A stretch of 64,000 bases of DNA from JACMQX01 sp040385105 (GTDB lineage: Bacteria > Pseudomonadota > Gammaproteobacteria > Burkholderiales > Burkholderiaceae_C). The stretch lies in contig JAZKHY010000007.1 in assembly GCA_040385105.1 (NCBI GenBank), positions 1 to 64,000 on the forward strand, read 5' to 3'. A model generated the notes under the pieces. That model saw only the letters and a list, made by a program, of their open reading frames with translations. It ran no database searches and was not told the origin of the DNA. Of the stretch, positions 55,567-64,000 are shown piece by piece. Every line of letters begins with the position of its first letter. Within the stretch, counting starts at the first letter, position 1. Made by a program: the position numbers and the translations under genes.

Positions 55567-57057
55567 ATGCCCTACATGCCGACCTTCGTTGCCCCCGCCC
55601 GCTTCACCGACCCTGCTGCCGCCCTGGCCCAGGTTCGCATGATCTATGCCCGCCAGATCGGCCATCTGCGGGAAGCCATGCAACGTTTTGTTGCAGGCGA
55701 ATCATTGCCCGGCCATGTGCGGGCCTGCTACCCCTTTGTGCGGGTCCACACCATGACGGTGGCGCGGGTCAATGCGAAGGAAAGCCACCTGAGCTACGGC
55801 TTCGTGGCCGGCCCCGGCCGCTTTGAAACCACGCTGACCCGGCCCGACCTGTATGGCGAGTACTACCTGGAGCAGTTCCGCCTGCTGCTGCAGAACCACA
55901 AGGTCGAGCTGGAAGTCGGCACCAGCACACAGCCCATTCCGGTGCATTTCTCGTTTTCCGAGCATGACCATGTGGAAGGCAGCATGAGCCAGGAACGCCG
56001 CATGCTGATGCGCGACGTGTTCGACCTGCCGGACCTCGGCGCCATGGACGACGGCATTGCCAACGGCACCTACACGCCGCAACCCGGCGAGCCGCAGCCC
56101 CTCGCCCTCTTCACCGCGCCGCGGGTGGACTACTCGCTGCACCGCATGCGCCACTACACCGGCACTGCGCCCGACTGGTTCCAGAACTTCATCCTGTTCA
56201 CCAACTACCAGTTCTACATCGACGAGTTCGTTCGCCTGGGCCACGAGGCCATGGCCGACCCTGACGGCGAGTACACCGCCTTCGTGGAACCCGGCAATGT
56301 GGTGACGCGCCGCATCGGCCTGCCCGCCGTGGAAGGCGATGACCTGGGCGTCCCGCCACCCCGCCTGCCGCAGATGCCCGCCTACCACCTGATGCGCGCC
56401 AACCGCACCGGCATCACCATGGTGAACATCGGCGTGGGGCCGGCCAATGCCAAGAACATCACGGACCACATCGCCGTGCTGCGGCCGCACGCCTGGATCA
56501 TGCTCGGCCACTGCGCCGGCCTGCGCAACAGCCAGCAGCTGGGCGACTATGTGCTGGCGCACGGCTATGTGCGCGAGGACCATGTGCTGGACGAAGAGCT
56601 GCCGCTGTGGGTGCCGATCCCGGCGCTGGCCGAGATCCAGCTCGCGCTGGAAAAGGCCGTCGCCGACATCACGCAGATGGAAGGCCATGATTTGAAGCGC
56701 ATCATGCGCACCGGCACCGTCGCCAGCACAGACAACCGCAACTGGGAACTGCTGCCCGATAACCAGCCCCAGCGCCGCTTCAGCCAGAGCCGCGCCGTGG
56801 CGCTGGACATGGAAAGCGCCACCATCGCCGCCAACGGCTTCCGCTTCCGCGTGCCCTACGGCACCCTGCTGTGCGTCAGCGACAAGCCGCTGCACGGCGA
56901 GATCAAGCTGCCCGGCATGGCCAACCACTTCTACCGGGAACGGGTGGACCAGCATTTGCGGATTGGCATGCGGGCGGTGGAGCTGTTGCGCGAGCAGGGG
57001 ATTGAGTCGCTGCACAGCCGGAAGCTAAGGAGCTTTGCGGAAGTGGCGTTTCAATAA
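55567..57057 (+). CDS. amn: AMP nucleosidase
   Basis: 496 residues, close to the known bacterial length. The N-terminal part (residues ~1-190) has the AMN-specific domain with VRACYPFVRVHTMTV and EYYLEQFRLLLQNHKVELEVG. The C-terminal half is the phosphorylase-type catalytic domain (MVNIGVGPANAKNITDHIAVLRPHAWIMLGHCAGL and VALDMESATIAANG). It hydrolyses AMP to adenine and ribose 5-phosphate in the cytoplasm. The gene stands alone, divergent from the protease. Confidence 0.93.
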   Translation: MPYMPTFVAPARFTDPAAALAQVRMIYARQIGHLREAMQRFVAGESLPGHVRACYPFVRVHTMTVARVNAKESHLSYGFVAGPGRFETTLTRPDLYGEYYLEQFRLLLQNHKVELEVGTSTQPIPVHFSFSEHDHVEGSMSQERRMLMRDVFDLPDLGAMDDGIANGTYTPQPGEPQPLALFTAPRVDYSLHRMRHYTGTAPDWFQNFILFTNYQFYIDEFVRLGHEAMADPDGEYTAFVEPGNVVTRRIGLPAVEGDDLGVPPPRLPQMPAYHLMRANRTGITMVNIGVGPANAKNITDHIAVLRPHAWIMLGHCAGLRNSQQLGDYVLAHGYVREDHVLDEELPLWVPIPALAEIQLALEKAVADITQMEGHDLKRIMRTGTVASTDNRNWELLPDNQPQRRFSQSRAVALDMESATIAANGFRFRVPYGTLLCVSDKPLHGEIKLPGMANHFYRERVDQHLRIGMRAVELLREQGIESLHSRKLRSFAEVAFQ

Positions 57058-57071
57058 GCGTCGCATGGATA

Positions 57072-57209
57072 CCGGATCAAGTCCGGGATGACAAGCTCCG
57101 CATTCGATTGGCGGCGCGCCAAAAGCAAAGTGGGGTCAGACCCCAATTCAGGACAGTGATCTCACCGGAGCGCGCGGTGCTGGACGAAATTGGGCTCTGA
57201 CCCCAATTT
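57072..57209. repeat. Intergenic repeat cluster between amn and purT
   Basis: Three short elements. CCGGATCAAGTCCGG (57072-57086) is a hairpin of the common dispersed type. TGGGGTCAGACCCCAAT (57131-57147) and a related inverted copy AAATTGGGCTCTGACCCCAATTT-like at 57187-57209 face each other across ~40 bases. Such GGGGTCAGACCCC units are often associated with REP-type tyrosine transposases elsewhere, but no transposase gene is here. They may act as a bidirectional terminator between the convergent genes. Confidence 0.7.
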
Positions 57210-57229
57210 GCGCTCCAGGCCGAGACAGC

Positions 57230-58456
57230 TCAAGCCACCCGCGGCTTCACCCTGGACGCCGCCAACTTCGCATTCACCCGCGCCACTTCCACATCGGCAT
57301 CAAACGCCAGCGCGACCCCCATGCGGCGTTTCACAAAGCTCTCGGGCTTGCCGAACAGGCGAACGTCGCTGTTCGGCACGCGCAGCGCATCGGCTACGCC
57401 GTCAAACACAATCCCCCTGGCTTCCACGCCACCGTAAATCACCGCACTGGCGCCGGGGCTCTTCAGGGCGGTGTTCACAGGCAAGCCAAGAATCGCCCGC
57501 GCATGCAGTTCAAACTCGCTTTGCCACTGCGTGCACATCGTCACCATGCCGGTGTCGTGCGGGCGCGGGCTGATCTCGCTGAACCAGACGTCATTCCCCT
57601 TCACGAACAGCTCCACGCCATAGAGGCCCAGGCCCGAAGGTTTGCCGTCATGGCCCTGGCCGAGGTTGTCGGTTACGGCCTTCGCAATCTCCCGGCTGCG
57701 CTGCAGGGCGGCCGGCGCCATCGGAATCGGCTGCCAGCTTTCCACATAGTCGCCGCTCACCTGGATGTGGCCGATGGGCTCGCAGAAATGCGTTTCGATG
57801 TTGCCGCCTTCACCCATCGCACGCACGGTGAGCTGGGTGATCTCGTAGTCGAAGTCGATGAAGCCTTCAACGATCACGCGGCCATGGCTCACCCGGCCGC
57901 CGGCCATGGCGTAGTCCCAGGCTGTCTTCACATCATCAGGCCCGCTGATCTTGCTCTGGCCCTTGCCCGAGGAGCTCATCACCGGCTTGACGATGCAGGG
58001 GTAGCCGATCTTGCCGTCAATCGCCGCCTGCAGCTCGGCCAGCGAGTCGCAGAACACATAAGGGCTGGTCGGCAAGCCCAGCGTCTCGGCCGCCAGCCGG
58101 CGGATGCCTTCACGGTCCATGGTCAGGCGCGCCGCGCGCGCGGTGGGAATGACGCGCACCGTGCCGGCCTTCTCCAGCTCTTCGAGCATCGGCGTGGCAA
58201 TTGCCTCGATCTCGGGCACCACCAGGTGGGGCCGTTCCTTTTCAATCAGGGCCTTGAGCTGCGCCGGGTCGCTCATGGTGATGGTGCGCGCATGGTGCGC
58301 CACCTGCTGGCCCGGCGCATTCTCATAGCGGTCCACCGCAATGGTCTCCACGCCCAGGCGCTGCAGCGCGATCAGCACCTCCTTGCCGAGCTCGCCGGAG
58401 CCCAGCAGCATGACTTTGGTGGCGTGGGGGGACAGGGGGGTACCGATGGGGGTCAT
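57230..58456 (-). CDS. purT: Formate-dependent phosphoribosylglycinamide formyltransferase PurT
   Basis: 408 residues from ATG 58456; longer in-frame extensions run into the divergent ABC gene and are not needed. The N-terminal KVMLLGSGELGKEVLIALQRLGVETIAVDRYENAPGQQVAHHARTI is diagnostic for PurT, with the ATP-grasp region (GYPCIVKPVMSSSGKGQSKI) and the substrate-binding IEGFIDFDYEITQL-like segment (VEGFIDFDYEITQLTVRA). It makes formyl-GAR from GAR, formate and ATP in purine synthesis. Confidence 0.93.
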   Translation of the reverse strand: MTPIGTPLSPHATKVMLLGSGELGKEVLIALQRLGVETIAVDRYENAPGQQVAHHARTITMSDPAQLKALIEKERPHLVVPEIEAIATPMLEELEKAGTVRVIPTARAARLTMDREGIRRLAAETLGLPTSPYVFCDSLAELQAAIDGKIGYPCIVKPVMSSSGKGQSKISGPDDVKTAWDYAMAGGRVSHGRVIVEGFIDFDYEITQLTVRAMGEGGNIETHFCEPIGHIQVSGDYVESWQPIPMAPAALQRSREIAKAVTDNLGQGHDGKPSGLGLYGVELFVKGNDVWFSEISPRPHDTGMVTMCTQWQSEFELHARAILGLPVNTALKSPGASAVIYGGVEARGIVFDGVADALRVPNSDVRLFGKPESFVKRRMGVALAFDADVEVARVNAKLAASRVKPRVA

Positions 58457-58553
58457 GGTCAGGGGAGCGCCAGGGGCGTTGCAGGTTGAAGTGGCGTCAA
58501 ATTTACCCCATGTGGCGGCTTGCGTCTGCCCACCGACGCACAAGGGACGCGCC

Positions 58554-59513
58554 ATGGGTAACATCCTCCCCATGCAACCGCCTCTCTTTTCCGTCCAGGG
58601 CCTGACCAAGCGCTATGGCGACGCCACCGTCGTCAGCGATGTGTCCTTTGACATCGCCGCAGGCGAATGCCTGGGCGTGATAGGCCCCAACGGGGCGGGC
58701 AAGACCACCACCATCCGCATGTGCCTGGGCCTGAGCGCGCCCGGCAGCGGCAGCATCACCTACCAGCCGGATGCAGGCGCCGCGCCCCTGGCGATGCCGG
58801 CCGATGCGCTGGCCATCAAGGCGCAGCTGGGCGTGGTGAGCCAGTTCGACACGCTGGACCCGGACTTCACCTGCGCCGAGAACATCATGGTGTACGGCCG
58901 CTACTTCCGCATGCAGGACGCCGACATCCGCGCTCGCATCCCGCAGCTGCTGGAGTTTGCCGCGCTCTCGCACAAGGCAGCCAGCAAGCCCGGCGAACTG
59001 TCCGGCGGCATGAAGCGGCGCCTCTCGCTGGCGCGCGCCCTGGTCAACGACCCGCGCCTGCTGATGCTGGACGAACCCACAACCGGCCTCGACCCGCAGG
59101 CCCGCCACCTGATGTGGGAGCGGCTGCAGGTGCTGCTGCAGCAGGGCAAGTCGATCCTGCTGACCACCCACTTCATGGACGAGGCCGAGCGCCTGTGCAC
59201 CCGCCTGCTGGTGCTCGACCATGGCCGCAAGATTGCCGAAGGCAAGCCGCGCGAGCTGATTGCGCAGCACCTGGAGCCGGATGTGGTGGAGGTGTACGGC
59301 GTGGGCGCCCTTGCGCTGGTGGATTCGCCGCTCAAGCAGTTTGCGGCGCGCGTCGAGGTCAGCGGCGAGACGGTGTTCTTCTATACGCAGGATGCGCAGC
59401 CCCTGCTCGCCGCCCTTGCCGCGTACCCCGCGCTGCGCACGCTGCACCGGCCGGCCAACCTTGAAGACCTGTTCCTCAAACTGACTGGCCGCCAGATCCG
59501 GGAGGATGGCTGA
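58554..59513 (+). CDS. NodI-type ABC exporter ATPase
   Basis: 319 residues from ATG 58554, with ATG 58572 as an alternative. Walker A GPNGAGKTTT, the NodI-like insert (QFDTLDPDFTCAENIMVYGRYF), signature LSGGMKRRLSLARAL and Walker B LLMLDEPTTGLDP are intact. A ~75-residue C-terminal domain follows. Outside rhizobia this family exports unknown lipid-like molecules and is common in Burkholderiales. Its stop overlaps the permease start (TGATG). Confidence 0.9.
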   Translation: MGNILPMQPPLFSVQGLTKRYGDATVVSDVSFDIAAGECLGVIGPNGAGKTTTIRMCLGLSAPGSGSITYQPDAGAAPLAMPADALAIKAQLGVVSQFDTLDPDFTCAENIMVYGRYFRMQDADIRARIPQLLEFAALSHKAASKPGELSGGMKRRLSLARALVNDPRLLMLDEPTTGLDPQARHLMWERLQVLLQQGKSILLTTHFMDEAERLCTRLLVLDHGRKIAEGKPRELIAQHLEPDVVEVYGVGALALVDSPLKQFAARVEVSGETVFFYTQDAQPLLAALAAYPALRTLHRPANLEDLFLKLTGRQIREDG

Positions 59514-60331
59514 TGAACACCCTCACACCTTCCGCCACACCTTCCATCTGGCGAGCCCCTTCCCTGTCCATGCGTTGGTGGCCGGTCTTCCTGCGCAACC
59601 TGCTGGTGTGGCGCAAGCTGGCCATTCCGAGCCTCATCGGCAACATCGCCGAGCCGCTGATGTGGCTGCTGGCCTTTGGCTACGGCCTGGGCGCGCTCGT
59701 CGGGCAAATACAGCTTGGCGACACCAAGGTGCCGTACATCCTGTTCCTGGCCAGTGGCTCCATCTGCCTGAGCGCGATGAACGCGGCCTCGTTCGAGGCG
59801 CTGTACTCCGCCTTCTCCCGCATGCATGTCCAGAAAACCTGGGACGGCATCATGAACGCCCCGGTGCTGCTGGACGACGTGGTGCTGGCCGAGATGCTGT
59901 GGGCCGGCTTCAAGGCCATCTTCGGCGTGGTCGCCATCCTGCTGGTGATGCTGGCGCTGGGCATCAGCAGCAGCCCCAAGCTCATCGTGGCGCTGGCCGT
60001 GCTGATGCTGGCCGGTGTGATGTTCTCGTGCATTGCCCTCATCTTCAATGCGCTGGCCAAAGGCTACGACTTTTTTACTTACTACTTCACCCTGTTCCTC
60101 ACGCCGATGATGTTCCTGTCGGGCGTGTTCTTCCCGCGCGAGCAGCTGCCGGCGGTGGTGCGGGTGGTGTCGGACTGGCTGCCGCTGACCAATGTGGTCG
60201 AGCTGGTGCGGCCGATGTTCATGGACCGCTGGCCCGAGCACCCGGTGCGCGGCCTGGCGGTGATGCTGGTTTATGCGGTGGTGTCGTTCTGGATTGCGCT
60301 GGCCCTCACCAGGAAGCGGTTTAGAAGTTAG
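59513..60331 (+). CDS. NodJ-type ABC exporter permease
   Basis: 272 residues with six membrane helices in the ABC-2 layout: RNLLVWRKLAIPSLIGNIAEPLMWLLAFGYGLG at the start, the ASGSICLSAMNAASFEALYSAFSRMH region in the middle, and the C-terminal LTNVVELVRPMF segment. It forms the membrane part of the exporter with the upstream ATPase. The cargo is unknown. The GAF-protein gene starts nine bases later, so it may be in the same transcript. Confidence 0.92.
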   Translation: MNTLTPSATPSIWRAPSLSMRWWPVFLRNLLVWRKLAIPSLIGNIAEPLMWLLAFGYGLGALVGQIQLGDTKVPYILFLASGSICLSAMNAASFEALYSAFSRMHVQKTWDGIMNAPVLLDDVVLAEMLWAGFKAIFGVVAILLVMLALGISSSPKLIVALAVLMLAGVMFSCIALIFNALAKGYDFFTYYFTLFLTPMMFLSGVFFPREQLPAVVRVVSDWLPLTNVVELVRPMFMDRWPEHPVRGLAVMLVYAVVSFWIALALTRKRFRS

Positions 60332-60340
60332 AGTAGCGCC

Positions 60341-62260
60341 ATGAGCAGCGCCGCGCCCGCCACCAGCCCCACAGTCTTGCTCCCGCCGGACTTGCTGGCG
60401 ATGATGGAGCGCGGCATCTCGGTGATTGCCGGCTCCTGCGACGCGCTGGGCCGGCCCAGCATCATGCGCGCCGTCGGCAGCGCGCTGGGCAACGGCGGGC
60501 AGACAGTCACCATCTTCCTGTCGCGCCGCCAGTCACGGCAACTGCTGCTGGATGTCCAGGCGTCGGGGCATATTGCCGTCGTGTTCAGCGAGCCGTCCAC
60601 CCACCGCACCGTGCAGCTCAAGGCCGCCAGGCCTGTGATCCGGCAGGCGACGCAGGCCGATGTGCCGGGGCTGGCGCGCTACCTCAAATCGATGGAGCAT
60701 GAGATCGCGCAGGTGGGCCACCCGCCCCGGGTCACCCGCGCCATGCTGGCCTGGAGCCTGGACGACCTGGTCGCCCTCAGCTTCGAGCCCTCGCAGGCCT
60801 TTGACCAGACGCCCGGGCCCAGGGCCGGGGCGGCTCTTACGACAGGCGCCATGCCCGCCGGCACGGGTTCGCCGCGCGGGGCGCCGATTGCGCCTCCCGC
60901 GCCTGTTGCGTCCGACCCGACCCTGCCGCTGGGCGCCATCCGCGCCTGCCTGGAGGGCGCCGTTCCCGCCATGATGGCCACCAGCGACGAGGACAGCGTG
61001 CCGAACGTGGCCTATATCTCGCAGGTGTACTACGTGGACGAGCGCCATGTCGCGCTCTCGTTCCAGTTCTTCAACAAGACACGGCAGAACATCCTGGTGC
61101 GGCCCTGGGCCACCGTGCTGGTCATCGACCCGCACTCCGCCACCTTCTACCGCCTGCAACTGCGCTATCTGCGCACCGAGACGGAGGGCGCGCTGTTTGA
61201 GGGCATGAAGGCCCAGCTGGCCGGCATTGCCTCCCACAGCGGCATGGCCGGCGTGTTCCAGCTGCGGGGCTCGGATGTATACGAGGTGCGCGAGATCGAA
61301 CGCGTGCCCGGCGACCCGCTGCCGCTGCCGCCCGCGCGTGCCGGCCTGCTGGGCGCGGTGCGCCGCGCCAGCGAGCGGCTGGCCCGCGCAACGGCGCTGG
61401 ACGATGCGCTCAACGCGGTGCTGTCCACCCTGGCCGACCACCTGGGCATGCGCCATGCCATGGTGCTGATGCTCGATGCCGCCACCGGGCGCCTGTACAC
61501 CGTGGCCAGTTGCGGCTATGCCACCTCCGGCGTCGGATCTGAAATCGAAATGGGCGATGGCGTCATCGGCGTGGCCGCGCGCGAGCAGACGCCGGTGCGC
61601 ATCATGCACATGACCAATGCCTACCTGTACAGCCACGCCATCCGCCGCAGCCTGCGTGCCGACGAGCCGGAGCTGGCCCTTGCGACCGACATTCCCTACC
61701 CCGGCCTGCCCGAGCCGCACAGCCAGTTGGCCGTGCCGGTGCTGTCGGCCGGGCGCCTGCTGGGCGTGCTGTTTGCCGAAAGCCCGCAGGACATGCAGTT
61801 CAGCTACGAGGACGAGGATGCGCTGGTGGCCATAGCCGGGCACCTGGGCGCAGCCATGGACCTGATGCAGGCCGGCGCCGAGACAGCCGAGCCCGCAGCC
61901 CCGGCAACGGCCCTGCCCACCGAAGCGGCCGGCGTACCGCTGGTGGTGCGCCGCTACCCGGCGAACGACAGCGTGTTCATCGACGGCACCTACCTCATCA
62001 AGGGCGTGGCAGGGGCCATCTTCTGGAAGCTGCTGGGCGACCATGCGGCGCAGGGGCGGACGGAATTCACCAACCGCGAACTGCGGCTGGACCCCGCCAT
62101 CCGCCTGCCCGATGTGGCCGACAACCTGGAGGCGCGGCTGGTGCTGCTGCAGCGCCGGCTGGCCGAGCACGGCCCGCATATCCGCATCGAGAAAACCGGC
62201 CGCGGGCGCTTCCGGCTGGCCGTCATGCGGCCGGTGGAGCTGGCCGAAGTCGCCGGCTGA
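60341..62260 (+). CDS. Multidomain sensor: two split-barrel (PPOX-like) regions, GAF and C-terminal winged-helix-like domain
   Basis: 639 residues. Residues ~15-140 and ~195-330 look like two flavin-reductase/PPOX-type split barrels (VIAGSCDALGRPSIMRAVGSAL; ATSDEDSVPNVAYISQVYYVDERHVALSFQFFNKT). A GAF domain spans ~345-505 (HLGMRHAMVLMLDAATGRLYTVASCGYATSG). The C-terminal ~105 residues begin VPLVVRRYPANDSVFIDGTYLIKGVAGAIFWKLL and look like a small winged-helix output. No signal peptide. The combination suggests a cytoplasmic redox or flavin-linked regulator. A convergent hemerythrin gene lies six bases beyond its stop. Confidence 0.78.
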   Translation: MSSAAPATSPTVLLPPDLLAMMERGISVIAGSCDALGRPSIMRAVGSALGNGGQTVTIFLSRRQSRQLLLDVQASGHIAVVFSEPSTHRTVQLKAARPVIRQATQADVPGLARYLKSMEHEIAQVGHPPRVTRAMLAWSLDDLVALSFEPSQAFDQTPGPRAGAALTTGAMPAGTGSPRGAPIAPPAPVASDPTLPLGAIRACLEGAVPAMMATSDEDSVPNVAYISQVYYVDERHVALSFQFFNKTRQNILVRPWATVLVIDPHSATFYRLQLRYLRTETEGALFEGMKAQLAGIASHSGMAGVFQLRGSDVYEVREIERVPGDPLPLPPARAGLLGAVRRASERLARATALDDALNAVLSTLADHLGMRHAMVLMLDAATGRLYTVASCGYATSGVGSEIEMGDGVIGVAAREQTPVRIMHMTNAYLYSHAIRRSLRADEPELALATDIPYPGLPEPHSQLAVPVLSAGRLLGVLFAESPQDMQFSYEDEDALVAIAGHLGAAMDLMQAGAETAEPAAPATALPTEAAGVPLVVRRYPANDSVFIDGTYLIKGVAGAIFWKLLGDHAAQGRTEFTNRELRLDPAIRLPDVADNLEARLVLLQRRLAEHGPHIRIEKTGRGRFRLAVMRPVELAEVAG

Positions 62261-62266
62261 CCAAAC

Positions 62267-63031
62267 TCACCAGAGCTCGACGAGGCCGGCCGCCACCGGC
62301 AGCTGCAGTGCGCGCGCGAGCTTGACCCACTCGTTGTCGCTCAGGTGCGGGCGCACCGTGTCGATGATCGCGTCGAAGACCTGCGCCGGCGCCTTGGACC
62401 GGATGTCGCCCAGCATGGCCGCGCGCTCCGCGGGGTTGGCAAAAGGCACCAGCCAGCGCAGCGTGGTCATCATCTCCTGCGGCGGGATGGACGCCACCAG
62501 CGCATCATGGATGGCAATGAGCTCGGCGTCGGTGTAGCGGGCCTGGAGCACGGCGTTGTGCGCCGTCTCTTCCACATGCATGTGCTGGTAGTTCTCGGCG
62601 ATGAACAGCGAGAGGCTGCGGTACAGGTCCGTGGCTGCGGCGGCACGGCCGGCTTCGGCGCTGTCCATCAGCGCGGCCACTTTGGCGCCCAGGGCGTTGA
62701 TGTGCTGCACATGCTCTTCATGCTCGTGGGCAATGCGCTCGCTGGCGCCGGGGGCGCGCGCTTCCATGGCGGTGTGGATGAACTCGTTCTCGTGCTTGAG
62801 GTGCGAGGCGCAGGCGTCCAGCAGCTGCAACACGCGCTGGCAGGTCTGCGCACGCTCCAGCGCGTCGTCCGCATCCATGCGGCCCACGGCCAGCAGCGTG
62901 TCGGCCATCAGCGCGCGCAGCGCCTTGTGGATGCCGCCATACATGTCAAAGCGCGGGGCGGCGCCGGTGGTTGCAGCTGCTGCGCCTGCGGTGGCGGATA
63001 CAGCGCTGATTTCTTTCGAATCGTTCTTCAT
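62267..63031 (-). CDS. Hemerythrin-like HHE-domain protein, long form
   Basis: 254 residues. A first ~175-residue helical domain carries His/Glu ligands (GGIHKALRALM, CASHLKHENEFIH, HEHEEHVQHI and YQHMHVEETAHNAVL), the standard hemerythrin set. A C-terminal ~70-residue helical extension (IPPQEMMTTLRWLVPFANPAERAAMLGDI) is of unknown function. It probably binds O2 or NO through a di-iron site. It converges with the split-barrel/GAF gene, six bases apart. The upstream 172-base gap shows no gene. Confidence 0.85.
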   Translation of the reverse strand: MKNDSKEISAVSATAGAAAATTGAAPRFDMYGGIHKALRALMADTLLAVGRMDADDALERAQTCQRVLQLLDACASHLKHENEFIHTAMEARAPGASERIAHEHEEHVQHINALGAKVAALMDSAEAGRAAAATDLYRSLSLFIAENYQHMHVEETAHNAVLQARYTDAELIAIHDALVASIPPQEMMTTLRWLVPFANPAERAAMLGDIRSKAPAQVFDAIIDTVRPHLSDNEWVKLARALQLPVAAGLVELW

Positions 63032-63203
63032 GATCTCTTTCCTCTGGTTGGTTGGGGTGGAAAGGAGTCTAGGAAAACGCGCCTCCCTGCGTTCCTAAAA
63101 AGAACTTATGCAAACACTAAAGAAACCTTAACCCTCGCCGCACGCCGTGCGAAAACACGCAGTGCGTGAAGTTGTTCACGCAGCCCCCGTCATGCCGACT
63201 TGA

Positions 63204-64000
63204 TCATGCCGCCTTGACCATGTCTGCCGCCTTCTCCGCAATCATGATCACCGGCGCATTGGTGTTGCCGCTGACCACGCGCGGCATGATGGACGCGTCC
63301 ACCACCCGCAGGCCCTCAATGCCGTGCACACGCAGCTGCGCATCCACCACGTCGAGCGGCCCGTTGCCCATGCGGCAGGTGCCCACCGGGTGGTAGATGG
63401 TGTCGCCGTAGTTGCGGATGAACTGCTCGATCTCTGCGTCGGTCTGCGCGCCGGCAGACGCAGGCAGCTCCTGGCCGCGCAGGCCCGCCAGCGCGGGCTG
63501 CGCAAGGATGCGGCGCATGATCTTGAAGCCGCGCACCAGGCGGTCCATGTCGTCGCGCTCGGCGAGGAAGTTCGGGTCGATCAGTGGGGCGGCCAGCGGG
63601 TCGGCGCTGGCCAGCTTCAGGCTGCCGCGGCTCTTGGGCTGCAGCAGGCAGACGTGGCAGGAGTAGCCGTGGCCAAACACCGTCTTGCGGCCATGGTCGA
63701 TGAGTTTGCCCACGACAAAGTGGAACTGCAGGTCCGGCGCAGCCTCTTCCTCATGGCTTTTCACGAAGCCGCCCGCTTCCGCAAAGTTGGTGGTCAGCAT
63801 GCCGCTGCGGCGGCCGCGCCACTCGAACACCGCCTTGACGATGCGCCAGGCCCCGGCCAGTGACAGGCCAAACAGGTCCTTGAGCGCCGGCGCATTCACC
63901 ACCTGCACGACATCCACATGGTCATGCAGGTGCTGGCCCACGCCGGGCAGGTCGTGCACCACCGCAATACCATGCTCCTGCAGGTGCGCCGCCGGGCCGA
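63204..64000 (-). CDS. GMC-family oxidoreductase, C-terminal part (5' end outside window)
   Basis: The frame runs beyond the right edge; about 264 residues are visible, reading GPAAHLQEHGIAVVHDLPGVGQHLHDH from the edge. The C-terminal GMC domain has the active-site region NYGDTIYHPVGTCRMG with the catalytic His and the closing VDASIMPRVVSGNTNAPVIMIAEKAADMV. The pattern fits choline/alcohol dehydrogenase-like FAD enzymes. Substrate and the FAD-binding N-terminus cannot be seen. Confidence 0.9.
   Translation of the reverse strand, partial: GPAAHLQEHGIAVVHDLPGVGQHLHDHVDVVQVVNAPALKDLFGLSLAGAWRIVKAVFEWRGRRSGMLTTNFAEAGGFVKSHEEEAAPDLQFHFVVGKLIDHGRKTVFGHGYSCHVCLLQPKSRGSLKLASADPLAAPLIDPNFLAERDDMDRLVRGFKIMRRILAQPALAGLRGQELPASAGAQTDAEIEQFIRNYGDTIYHPVGTCRMGNGPLDVVDAQLRVHGIEGLRVVDASIMPRVVSGNTNAPVIMIAEKAADMVKAA

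Overview
The window is GC-rich and almost fully coding, with no gap over 300 bases. It looks like a chromosomal segment of a betaproteobacterium, most likely Burkholderiales and probably Comamonadaceae. The reasons are the gene mix: many orphan periplasmic solute-binding proteins, a liv-type transporter with an icmF-type fused mutase, a type III pantothenate kinase, a NodI/NodJ exporter and polyhydroxyalkanoate-linked proteins. An 82-bp GC-rich intergenic repeat (24050-24131 and 41017-41098) is, from memory, of a kind seen in that family. I saw no rRNA, tRNA, CRISPR array, integrase or complete insertion sequence.

Layout. 1-3744: tail of a TetR-type repressor, a TPR protein, a hemerythrin, a wax ester synthase/DGAT and an acyl-CoA-binding protein. 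3755-8508: a tightly overlapping minus-strand operon (molybdopterin oxidoreductase, lipoprotein aminopeptidase, PHA-granule-type protein, class III CoA-transferase). 8545-12472: two orphan amino-acid-type binding proteins and an MFS exporter. 12498-19517: an accessory island read from the minus strand. It holds a 1566-residue Sec-exported Rhs protein with a C-terminal toxin-like tip, directly overlapped by a DUF2750-like candidate immunity gene. Behind it come a frameshifted DUF4265-like gene, an unknown small gene and a DUF4034-like secreted protein. 19643-27734: ArgE-like and other M20 peptidases, a DUF2817 peptidase, coaX, a divergent LuxR solo/response-regulator pair and a rhodanese. 27896-31769: a TRAP transporter. 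31907-40991: ppk2, icmF and livGFJHM. 41100-49145: MBL hydrolase, SDR, FecR-like protein, a small protein, an acyl-CoA synthetase, a TSUP exporter and a transglutaminase. 49324-64000: dbpA, a PAS protein, gor, an FHA-like protein with an S1C protease, amn, purT, nodIJ-type ABC genes, a split-barrel/GAF protein, a second hemerythrin and the end of a GMC oxidoreductase.

How it fits together. Much of the window serves uptake and breakdown of amino acids and acyl-CoA compounds (liv transporter, TRAP transporter, IcmF, acyl-CoA synthetase, CoA-transferase) and carbon or phosphate storage (WS/DGAT, ACBP, PHA protein, PPK2). A perfect 26-bp palindrome before ppk2-icmF resembles a LiuR-type operator and may tie that pair to branched-chain amino-acid breakdown. 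The most unusual part is the Rhs island. Its toxin tip, overlapping putative immunity gene and tail of AT-richer small genes, one of them broken, look like a polymorphic toxin locus whose tip has been exchanged. A second point of interest is the LuxR solo/response-regulator pair. It lacks a luxI gene but has a palindrome with lux-box spacing just after the response regulator.
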